NCBI GenBank assembly: GCA_964565925.1
Contig: CAZMGV010000001.1
Span: 124,001 to 188,000, forward strand
Reading direction: 5' to 3'
Source of the DNA: CAZMGV01 sp964565925
GTDB lineage: Bacteria > JAGRBM01 > JAHCIT01
DNA length: 64,000 bases
Shown here piece after piece: positions 47,520-54,576 of this stretch (positions are counted from its first letter, which is position 1; each line of letters begins with the position of its first letter). Below the pieces are notes generated by a model. That model searched no databases and was not told where the DNA came from. It worked only from the letters and a program-made list of their open reading frames with translations. Position numbers and translations under genes: made by a program.

Positions 47520-47525
47520 ACACTT

Positions 47526-47732
47526 ATGAGCGAGTTGATCTTTATAGTGGAGGAGGCACCTGAGGGCGGCTTTATTGCTAAAGCACTCGGCACTTCCATT
47601 TTCACCGAGGCGGACGATATTCCTGCGCTGCACGAGCAGGTCCGGGATGCCGTCAACTGTCATTTCGACGAAGCGCAACGCCCCAAGATAATTCGGCTCC
47701 ATTTCGTCCGTGAAGAACTCATTGCCGTATGA
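47526..47732 (+). CDS. hicB: HicB-like antitoxin
   Basis: Sixty-eight residues from ATG 47526; the frame is open from GTG 47511, but that codon lies in the promoter. MSELIFIVEEAPEGGFIAKA followed by GTSIFTEADDIPALHEQVRDAV is the short HicB-like fold that pairs with HicA. It neutralises the toxin and usually represses the operon, though no separate DNA-binding domain is evident at this length. Its stop overlaps the toxin ATG. Antitoxin-first order is the reverse of E. coli hicAB. Confidence 0.82.
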   Translation: MSELIFIVEEAPEGGFIAKALGTSIFTEADDIPALHEQVRDAVNCHFDEAQRPKIIRLHFVREELIAV

Positions 47733-47974
47733 AACTGCCCCGGGATCTCACCGGGCGGGAACTTGCCGGACTCCTGACCCGATTCGGCTATCAGATCACT
47801 CGCCAGACCGGGAGCCACATCCGGCTCACTACCGTGCAAAACGGTGAGCACCATGTGACCATCCCCGATCATTCTCCGCTCCGGGCAGGAATGCTTTCTT
47901 CGATTCTGAACGACATCAGCGCCCACCTTGGCATGCAGAAGAAAGAGCTGATTGAACAGTTGTTCTCCGAATAA
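47729..47974 (+). CDS. hicA: HicA-like mRNA interferase toxin
   Basis: Eighty-one residues beginning in an ATGA overlap with hicB. The double-stranded-RNA-binding-like fold of HicA is seen: LTGRELAGLLTRFGYQITRQ, the catalytic His in TGSHIRL, then HHVTIPDHSPLRAGMLSSIL. It cleaves mRNA without the ribosome when free of HicB. A C-terminal helix (MQKKELIEQLFSE) completes the usual length. It is complete and probably active. Confidence 0.88.
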   Translation: MKLPRDLTGRELAGLLTRFGYQITRQTGSHIRLTTVQNGEHHVTIPDHSPLRAGMLSSILNDISAHLGMQKKELIEQLFSE

Positions 47975-47995
47975 GGCATCTTCTACGTAGGTTTT

Positions 47996-49291
47996 ATGCC
48001 GATCGATATTTCCCAGCTGAATCTGACGGGCACGGCGGACCTTCCCGACCGGCCGGTGTATCTGGTGGCCGGAGCCGGGCCGTCGGGCTCGAGCGCGGCC
48101 GCGAAACTCGCGCAGGCCGGCAAGCCGGTGTGGCTCATCGACTACGCGAGTTTCCCGCGCGAGAAAGTGTGCGGCGACGGGCTCTCGCCCAACGCCGTCT
48201 CATCGCTGCGGGAAATCGGCATCGAACCGGCCCTCTTCGAGGGCAGCTACCCGGCGGTCAATCATGTGAAGCTGGTCGCCCCCAACGGCGAAGGGTTCGT
48301 GGCGGCCTATCCGAAGGACAGCAAGGCGACGGTCCACACGGGTTACGTCGTCCCGCGCCGGGAGCTGGACGCGCTGATCCTGGACCGGGCCATTCAGTCA
48401 GGTGCGAAGTTCCGCACCGGCGTCAGGCTGCGCAAGGCCGAATGGGACGGCACGCAACCGGTCCTTACCGTGGACGACAACGGCACCATCCGGGAGATTC
48501 GGCCCGAATATCTCGTCGCCGCCGACGGGGAGTTCTCCCTCATCCGGCGGGGGCTCGTGCAGAAGCACCGCGAAGTGCAGTCGCTCGCCATCCGGGCGTA
48601 CTATGAAAACGTGAAGCAGGTCCCGCCATTTCTGGAAATCCATTTCCCCGCGAAGCTCGCTCCCGGGTACGGCTGGATCTTCCCCGAGAAAGACGGACGG
48701 CTGAACGTGGGGGTGTACGTCTACCAGAAGACCATCGATGCCGGCCTCGATATCCGCACGGCCTTTGATTACTTCGTGAAGGACTACGCCCCCGCGCTCA
48801 AGCACCTGGCGGGCGCCTCGATCTGCGGCAACGCGCGCGGCTATCCGATCACCTTCTACGAACCGGCCCGCAGCCCCGGCAGCGGCAACGTCATCCTGAC
48901 CGGGGACGCCGCCGGGGTGGCCGACATCCTGACGGGCGAAGGAATTTACCAGGCGATCCGCACCGGCATCGACGGGGCCGAGACCCTGCTGAAGAGCCCG
49001 GCGGGCGCCGTCGCATCCTACCGGGCCAGACTGTCCGAGCGGTTCTCGCTCACCCGCACCCGGGGGCGGTTCGTGTGTCTCATTCTCAGCTTCTTCGGCT
49101 GGTTCGTGAACTTCCTGTTCCGGCGCTGCGACCGGAACGAAGCGGTCCGCGTGGAAGTGTTCCGGGTGGTCAACGGGGACGCGCCGCTGTGGCGGTTCTT
49201 CATGCCGGGCATCTGGCTCAAGATCTGGTTCGGCGGCAGCGACGCCCTGACCTCCGAAAAAATGGCCCTTGAACCCCCGTCGGACCGGTAG
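47996..49291 (+). CDS. Geranylgeranyl-reductase-like FAD-dependent oxidoreductase
   Basis: 431 residues from ATG 47996. The FAD Rossmann motif VAGAGPSGSSAAAKL is near 24-38, then DYASFPREKVCGDGLSPNAV, the PxxKxCGxG(L/V) signature of the geranylgeranyl reductase group, and ILTGDAAGVADILTGEGIYQAI for FAD binding. It presumably saturates double bonds of an isoprenoid or similar lipid, or oxidises a hydrophobic ring. A hydrophobic C-terminal stretch (VCLILSFFGWFVNFLF) suggests membrane attachment. It stands alone, 22 nt after hicA. The substrate cannot be read from the sequence. Confidence 0.88.
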   Translation: MPIDISQLNLTGTADLPDRPVYLVAGAGPSGSSAAAKLAQAGKPVWLIDYASFPREKVCGDGLSPNAVSSLREIGIEPALFEGSYPAVNHVKLVAPNGEGFVAAYPKDSKATVHTGYVVPRRELDALILDRAIQSGAKFRTGVRLRKAEWDGTQPVLTVDDNGTIREIRPEYLVAADGEFSLIRRGLVQKHREVQSLAIRAYYENVKQVPPFLEIHFPAKLAPGYGWIFPEKDGRLNVGVYVYQKTIDAGLDIRTAFDYFVKDYAPALKHLAGASICGNARGYPITFYEPARSPGSGNVILTGDAAGVADILTGEGIYQAIRTGIDGAETLLKSPAGAVASYRARLSERFSLTRTRGRFVCLILSFFGWFVNFLFRRCDRNEAVRVEVFRVVNGDAPLWRFFMPGIWLKIWFGGSDALTSEKMALEPPSDR

Positions 49292-49333
49292 CCCTCCCCT
49301 TTGTAAACCCCTATAAAGCCACCTGATTTCCGG

Positions 49334-49363
49334 TTGACCGGGGTTTCCGCAGAGCGGCATAAT
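49334..49363 (+). promoter_or_regulatory. Promoter of the IPT lipoprotein gene
   Basis: TTGACC (49334-49339), 18 nt, CATAAT (49358-49363). The start point lies about 9 nt before ATG 49379, with no clear ribosome site. Confidence 0.45.
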
Positions 49364-49378
49364 CACCGTAGAACGATC

Positions 49379-50725
49379 ATGTCAGTTCTCTCTCAGCACC
49401 GGCGTACCGGAGTCCTTTTTCGGGGACTCGTGGCGGGGCTTTGTCTCGCTTCCGTCGCCGCCTGCCAGAACCGCAATCAGGTGAATTCGCCGGGCGACGA
49501 TCCGAATGCCGCCACCCGTGCGCCGAATATCTCGTCGGTCGTCCCCCCGGCCGGTCAGGGTGCGCCGCCTCCCGAGTGCGGCAATCCGACGGAGCCCTGG
49601 GGCCCGGTCACCGGTGGCACCGCGATCACCGTCATGGGCGTGAACTTCGAGCCCGGCTCCCTGTTCTATGTCGGCAGTCAGCAGGCGACCACCACGGACA
49701 TCCAGGCCGACCAGGCCACCGTCACGACACCGCCCGGCCGCGCGGGCCTCGTTGACGTGCTGGTCGTGAACCCCAACGGCAACTTCGGCCGCAAGACCGG
49801 AGCCTTTATTTACTGCCCGCAGCCCGCGCAGCTCTGCCTCAACTTCCTGACCGCCGCCGGATGTCCGATTCCGGGCGACGACGCCACGGTGTTCTGCGCC
49901 GTCGATTCGACGACGGCCGCCTCCTGTCCGGTCACCGCTTCGGACCTCACCCCCCGGGTCGAGATCGGCGACCTGCTTCCGCTGCGGGTGCGGGTCGTGA
50001 ACAAGTCCGGCGGAGACGACCTGCGCGGTGTCGAGTTCTGCGCCTCTCCGCCGTGCGACCTCGACGACTCCGACGACATCGATATCGCGGTCGGCGCCAC
50101 CGACGGCGCCCGAATCGACCTGTTCGCCGGCCCCACGCCCACGTCGCGCGACCTGCTTGTGGGCGAGAACGGCGTGTTCCGGTACGACTTCACGGCGCTC
50201 TCGGCCGGAACGGTCCAGTTCGGCGTCCGGATCTCCGCCTACAACGAACGGCTGAACTCGATCGAGCTGTTCCCGCCGGCCGCCACGGCCGTGCACCCGG
50301 CAACGTTCCAGCTGACACCGCTCCAGGTGACGCTTGGCACGAACTCCGACCGCGTCAGCGCCGGTGAGCAGATCCGGGTGACGGTGAACGTCGGCAACGC
50401 CGGTGGACGTCCGCTGCTCCAGGTGGCGCCCGCCAGCCCCACCTGCAACGGCGACGGCGACGCCACGCTGCGGTTCTCGAGCGTGCCGACAGACCCGCTC
50501 AGTCTGCCCACGCTCGGCACCTACGATGTGACCGAATACGTCTTCATCTATGAAGCCCGCTGCGAGGGCTCGCTCTCGTTCACGACGCTCGCCGCCGCCA
50601 TCGACAGCGCGCTGGGAAATCCGGTCGTGGAAGGTGTGGAGCGCACCAGCCCCTTGGTCACCATCGACGGCTCGCTCGCCAGCTGCGCCGCCGAACCGGC
50701 GCGGGTTGATTGCCCGAGACAGTAA
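49379..50725 (+). CDS. Lipoprotein with an IPT/TIG domain
   Basis: 448 residues from ATG 49379. The signal GVLFRGLVAGLCLASVAAC ends in a lipobox with Cys near residue 29. An IPT/TIG domain follows (about 50-140: PVTGGTAITVMGVNFEPG, GRAGLVDVLVVNPNGN). A Cys-rich middle (about 140-230) and two further beta-rich domains end in DCPRQ. Ten or more Cys suggest disulphides in an exported protein. The IPT domain resembles those of the giant protein, so both belong to the same surface-protein world. Probable outer-membrane lipoprotein of unknown function. Confidence 0.85.
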   Translation: MSVLSQHRRTGVLFRGLVAGLCLASVAACQNRNQVNSPGDDPNAATRAPNISSVVPPAGQGAPPPECGNPTEPWGPVTGGTAITVMGVNFEPGSLFYVGSQQATTTDIQADQATVTTPPGRAGLVDVLVVNPNGNFGRKTGAFIYCPQPAQLCLNFLTAAGCPIPGDDATVFCAVDSTTAASCPVTASDLTPRVEIGDLLPLRVRVVNKSGGDDLRGVEFCASPPCDLDDSDDIDIAVGATDGARIDLFAGPTPTSRDLLVGENGVFRYDFTALSAGTVQFGVRISAYNERLNSIELFPPAATAVHPATFQLTPLQVTLGTNSDRVSAGEQIRVTVNVGNAGGRPLLQVAPASPTCNGDGDATLRFSSVPTDPLSLPTLGTYDVTEYVFIYEARCEGSLSFTTLAAAIDSALGNPVVEGVERTSPLVTIDGSLASCAAEPARVDCPRQ

Positions 50726-50738
50726 GCCTCGACCACGT

Positions 50739-51518
50739 TCACACCACCGTCACGGCTTTGCCCGGTTTCAGGTTCCACTTTTTGGCGAACGACGCGCGCC
50801 CGGAGGCCAGCTCCCAGAACCCGTGGCTGCCCACGAGTATCCCCTCGCCGTTTTCCGGCAGGTCAGAGTAGGTCCGCACGATCGGAAGTTTTTTGCTCTT
50901 CTTGCCGAAGCTCAGCTTCACGAACCCCGACTCGAACGGAAAGTCGTTGGGCGAGACCGCCAGGATGACGTTGCCGAACCGGTCCACGGCGGCGACCTCG
51001 ATCTTGGCGGCGTTCTTGGAGCGCACCGGCTCGGCGAAGAACACCTTCACCGGGTTTTTGAGCGGCGGCCCGAACGATTCGGGGTCCATGCCGTTGGCAA
51101 GGTCGGCGGCGACCCGGGCGAACACGTCGCGGCCGTGGAAGGTTGTCGAGACAAAACCGCCCAGGGCCTTGAGATTGATCTCGCGCACGCCCCGGCCGAA
51201 TTTGGCGAGCAGCGAGAAGATACCGTTGTCGGGACCCACCAGCCAGCCGTCCCGCCAGGGGCAGATGATCGCGCGGCGGTCGGACCCCACGTCCGGGTCC
51301 ACCACCATGACGTGGATCGTTCCGTCCGGAAAATGCGGATAGGCCGTGCGGGCGAAGAACGCCGCGTGACGGATGTCATGGGCCGGGAGTTCGTGCCCCA
51401 GGTCCACGATGCGGACGTCCGGCGACCGGCGCAGGATGACCCCCTTCATGGCGGCGACATAGCCGTCCACGGTGCCGAAGTCGGTCGAAAGGGTGATGAT
51501 CTGCCTGGTTGCGCCCAT
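50739..51518 (-). CDS. S-adenosyl-L-methionine hydrolase (DUF62 family)
   Basis: 259 residues from ATG 51518 (GGAGAG upstream). ITLSTDFGTVDGYVAAMKGV, DLGHELPAHDIRHAAF, VDPDVGS, GWLVGPDNGIFS and FHGRDVFARVAA are the signatures of the fluorinase-related SAM hydrolases, which split SAM to adenosine and methionine. The C-terminal beta-barrel contains VDRFGNVI and LVGSHGFWELA. It is cytosolic and convergent with the lipoprotein gene (13 nt). A chlorinase or fluorinase is unlikely, as the family in such genomes is the hydrolase. Confidence 0.92.
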   Translation of the reverse strand: MGATRQIITLSTDFGTVDGYVAAMKGVILRRSPDVRIVDLGHELPAHDIRHAAFFARTAYPHFPDGTIHVMVVDPDVGSDRRAIICPWRDGWLVGPDNGIFSLLAKFGRGVREINLKALGGFVSTTFHGRDVFARVAADLANGMDPESFGPPLKNPVKVFFAEPVRSKNAAKIEVAAVDRFGNVILAVSPNDFPFESGFVKLSFGKKSKKLPIVRTYSDLPENGEGILVGSHGFWELASGRASFAKKWNLKPGKAVTVV

Positions 51519-51548
51519 GAAAGCTCTCCGTGCCTTTAAGAATGACCG

Positions 51549-52265
51549 CTACAGGAACTTCTGCAAAGGACATCCGTCACAACTGGGCGACGGCTTGCAG
51601 TGCCGGTTCCCGACGGCGACCAGCGCCGCGTGAAACTCATTATAGACCTGTAGCTCCGCCGGAATCTCCTCCATGCAGAAGCCGCGCAACGGTTCGTACT
51701 TGATCTCCGGGTCCACGAGGTTGTGCCGGGCCAGAATCCGGCGGGTATAGGTATCCACCACAAACGACGGCAGTTCCGCCGCATAGCAGAGGATCGAATC
51801 GGCCGTCTCGGGACCCACTCCGTGAACACCCAGCAGTTCGGCACGGAGGATGCCCAGGGGCTGGCTGAAAAAACGCTCCAGCGTGCCGTGGTTTTTGACA
51901 ACATGCCGGACCACGGATTTAAGACGCTTCGTCTTGATGTTGAAGTAACCGGCGGGGACCAGCAGCTTCGCCAGCCGGGACGGCGGAAGCCGGTCGATAG
52001 CCTCCAGGTCCAGCACGTTGGCTCTTTTAAGGTTCGCAATCGCCTTCTCGACGTTTTTCCACGAGGTGTTCTGGGTGAGCACCGCCCCCACGACCACCTC
52101 GAAGGGGGACTCCCCCGGCCACCAGTTGAGCGGACCGTAGTGCCCGTAGAGGTGCGTGCGGAGTTCGTCGAGGCGGACCCGTCGGCGCGTGAGCGGGCCG
52201 TGCGGATGGGCGGCGCCCGGTTTCCGGGCCCGGCTCTTCTTGATTGCGGGCTTTTTTGCTGCCAT
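51549..52265 (-). CDS. Endonuclease III-like HhH-GPD DNA glycosylase (MagIII type)
   Basis: 238 residues from ATG 52265, with a Lys/Arg/Pro-rich N-tail. The helix-hairpin-helix LLGVHGVGPETADSIL is followed by the catalytic Asp in FVVDTYTRRIL. The lyase Lys of endonuclease III is replaced (GPETA for GxKTA), so a monofunctional glycosylase of the MagIII group is likely, removing alkylated bases. The Fe-S motif runs HCKPSPSCDGCPLQKFL and stops exactly where the last Cys is expected. One base shift would give TGT there. The 4Fe-4S cluster may thus be incomplete. Confidence 0.87.
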   Translation of the reverse strand: MAAKKPAIKKSRARKPGAAHPHGPLTRRRVRLDELRTHLYGHYGPLNWWPGESPFEVVVGAVLTQNTSWKNVEKAIANLKRANVLDLEAIDRLPPSRLAKLLVPAGYFNIKTKRLKSVVRHVVKNHGTLERFFSQPLGILRAELLGVHGVGPETADSILCYAAELPSFVVDTYTRRILARHNLVDPEIKYEPLRGFCMEEIPAELQVYNEFHAALVAVGNRHCKPSPSCDGCPLQKFL

Positions 52266-52318
52266 CACCCCTCCCGGCGCGAGCAACGGCCAGTGAACGA
52301 AAGAGTCTAGCAGACCCG

Positions 52319-53101
52319 ATGGACGAGACACCCGCACCCTCCGCACCCCGCCTCGATCTGTCGAAGATCGAGACCATTCTCGTGCGGCCCATGTACGCGG
52401 GGAACATCGGCCAGTGCGCCCGCGCCATGAAGAACATGGGACTGACGTCGCTGCGGATCACCGACCCGCCCCGCGAATGGCGGGGCCCGCAGGCCCGCGC
52501 CATGGCGGTGGCGAGCTACGATATTCTCAAGAACGCGAAAGTTTATGCCAACCTGCCCGAGGCGGTGGCCGACATCGAGTTCGCGGTGGCGCTGACCGCC
52601 GCCTACCGGCGGACCATCGACATCCGGCCGTTCAGCGAAGTCCTGCCGAAGATCGCGCAGGTGACCCAGAAGGGGCGCGTGGCGATCGTGTTCGGATCGG
52701 AATCCCACGGTCTCACCAACGACGAGATCGCCCGCTGCCACATGGCGGCCTACCTGCCGACCGGGACGGAGTTCCCCTCGATCAATCTCGCCCAGGCGGT
52801 AATGGTGACGGCAACCATCCTGCAGCTCGAGGTGAACGAGCCGCAGAGCCCCGTGGCGGACGGGATCGAGTGGGCCAACGCGAAAGACCTGGAAGGTTTT
52901 CTCGACCACCTGCGCCGGGTGGTCGACCAGATCAATTTCCTGCCGAAAGACAACCCCGAAGGGGTCTTCACGCGCTTCCGCCGGATCTACGGGCGCGCTC
53001 AGCTGGAGAAAGGCGAGATCAATCTTCTGCGAGGGATTCTCTCCAATATTGAGTACATGCTGGGCACCCGGAAGCTCAAAGACCCAAAGGGCAAGGGCTG
53101 A
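52319..53101 (+). CDS. trmJ: TrmJ-like tRNA 2'-O-methyltransferase (SPOUT)
   Basis: 260 residues from ATG 52319; upstream codons overlap the divergent glycosylase start. The SPOUT fold is shown by TILVRPMYAGNIGQCARAMK (about 18-37) and three knot motifs: ALTAAYRR, IVFGSESHGLTNDE and YLPTGTEFPSINLAQAV. These enzymes methylate the ribose at position 32 of several tRNAs using SAM. A C-terminal helical region (GFLDHLRRVVDQINFL) is typical of TrmJ. It is divergent from the glycosylase with 53 nt between starts. Confidence 0.92.
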   Translation: MDETPAPSAPRLDLSKIETILVRPMYAGNIGQCARAMKNMGLTSLRITDPPREWRGPQARAMAVASYDILKNAKVYANLPEAVADIEFAVALTAAYRRTIDIRPFSEVLPKIAQVTQKGRVAIVFGSESHGLTNDEIARCHMAAYLPTGTEFPSINLAQAVMVTATILQLEVNEPQSPVADGIEWANAKDLEGFLDHLRRVVDQINFLPKDNPEGVFTRFRRIYGRAQLEKGEINLLRGILSNIEYMLGTRKLKDPKGKG

Positions 53102-53203
53102 CAACTTCGGATTTCGAGCCGGTTTACCTTTTCACGTATAAGATTTTCATCAACTATTTCAGTTAGTTATAAATAATATAACGTTTGGTATTTTGGTTTT
53201 CTG

Positions 53204-53232
53204 TTGACACAAAGTGTCGAGATCAATAGGGT
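53204..53232 (+). promoter_or_regulatory. Promoter with palindromic operator before the single-receiver gene
   Basis: TTGACA (53204-53209), 17 nt, TAGGGT (53227-53232), preceded by strongly AT-rich DNA (53150-53200). The palindrome GACAC-AAA-GTGTC (53206-53218) overlaps the -35 and could bind a regulator. Confidence 0.55.
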
Positions 53233-53286
53233 GACATGCATCACATTGAAACGGATATATAGGTCAGGGAACAAGGTCGTACCGTC

Positions 53287-53679
53287 GTGAGCCAGCCACA
53301 GAATACCAATCCTCCGAACAACCAGAAGATGATTATCGCCTGCGAAGACGATCCCGTTTCGGCGGCATATCTGAAGGCTGCCGTCCGGACGCTGCCCAAT
53401 GTCGGCATCAAGGTGTTCGAACGGGTGGGCGATGCGCTGCTCGCCATCCAGCAGGACAAGCCTGTTCTTGTAATCTTCGATCATCACCTGAAGGGCTGCA
53501 CCGGCGCCGAGGGACTCAAGCATCTCCGCAAGACCGACTGGGGCGCAAAAGTTCCGGTGGTCGTCTATTCGGGCGCCGACGTGGAACTGGAGTCCAAAGC
53601 CAACGGCGCCAACGGGTTCCTCAAGAAACCGGCGACCATCGACCAGTTGCTGGGCACGATCCGCCCGTTTGTCGTTTAA
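53287..53679 (+). CDS. Single-domain response regulator
   Basis: 130 residues from GTG 53287. After a Gln/Asn-rich leader (QPQNTNPPNNQK), a lone receiver domain has the acidic pair in IACEDDPVSAAYL (about 18-30), the phospho-acceptor in VLVIFDHHLKGCTG (Asp near 64), VVVYSGAD and the Lys in FLKKPATI. There is no output domain, so it acts by phosphate relay or protein contact, CheY/DivK style. It is convergent with the next gene; the two stops share the bases TTAA. Confidence 0.92.
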   Translation: MSQPQNTNPPNNQKMIIACEDDPVSAAYLKAAVRTLPNVGIKVFERVGDALLAIQQDKPVLVIFDHHLKGCTGAEGLKHLRKTDWGAKVPVVVYSGADVELESKANGANGFLKKPATIDQLLGTIRPFVV

Positions 53680-54359
53680 GTAAACCGGAACTCTTTCTGT
53701 TCGACAACCGGGATGCTGTCGCAGCTCTCGCGGATGCGCGCCAGGCGCGCCTCGGTGTCGCCCCGCAGGCCGGCCAGTTTATCCTTCACCTCGGCGTCGC
53801 TCGGAGTTCCGCCGGAACTCTCCCGCAACTTGACGAGAATCGGCCCTGTCAGTTCAGCCGAATGGATCAGCCCTTCCATGAGCACTTCGCGGTAGCGCTC
53901 CAGCACCTGGACCGCCTCGACCGGTTTCTTGTGGTGACTGTCCAGCCAGGTTTTGAGGTGAATCATCCCCTTGGCCGACCAGGCCTTGTTGATGCTGCCA
54001 GTCGTCTGGAGCGTGTCTTCGGTGTCCTGCATCCAGGCGACCATCCGGTCCCGGTCGCCTGACGTGAGCAGCGGCCCGGGGGAAGTGATCTCGTCGAAGG
54101 GGATATCTCCCGCAATTCCGGCCGTAGCAGCCGGTGGCGAGTCGTCGCCGCGCTTGCGGCGAACCTTGGTGCGGCGCGGCCGGATACCGTCAACGGTACC
54201 GCCGGCAACCCCGTCGAGCACGTCGCCGCCCGCATTACCGTCTTCCGTGGCGCCGTCGGCCCCGTCTTCCGTCGCCAGCCACCAGCGGTGCAGAAGCACG
54301 CCAGCGATCACGCCGCCAATGAAGCTGACGAGCAGGAAATATCCAACCGGAGAAATCAT
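53676..54359 (-). CDS. Membrane-anchored helical protein (unknown)
   Basis: 227 residues from ATG 54359 (GGGG upstream). A single N-terminal membrane helix (GYFLLVSFIGGVIAGVLLH) is followed by an Asp/Gly-rich flexible stretch, a basic patch (RPRRTKVRRKRGDD) and an alpha-helical domain (about 100-227: DRDRMVAWMQDTEDTLQTTG, LERYREVLMEGLIHSAE). It resembles a small scaffold or signalling adaptor on the cytoplasmic face. I know no family. Tail-to-tail overlap with the receiver gene is by 4 nt. Confidence 0.7.
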   Translation of the reverse strand: MISPVGYFLLVSFIGGVIAGVLLHRWWLATEDGADGATEDGNAGGDVLDGVAGGTVDGIRPRRTKVRRKRGDDSPPAATAGIAGDIPFDEITSPGPLLTSGDRDRMVAWMQDTEDTLQTTGSINKAWSAKGMIHLKTWLDSHHKKPVEAVQVLERYREVLMEGLIHSAELTGPILVKLRESSGGTPSDAEVKDKLAGLRGDTEARLARIRESCDSIPVVEQKEFRFT

Positions 54360-54576
54360 CCAACCCCTTATATACCCGGGAGCCCCGCCCGGATCAGTTC
54401 GCGGACCACGGAAATAGTCCGCCAGCGGGCGCAAAGTCCACCCGGGTTCGGGGCGAAACGTGGCAACAGGCCATGGTCCGCGGCCGCAACGTGAGTTATA
54501 CTGAAAAACACCTGTGATTCCCAAGATTTGACAGGAATCGCAGTGCCCCGGCCGGTGAGCGCGGGGTCGTAGTGGC

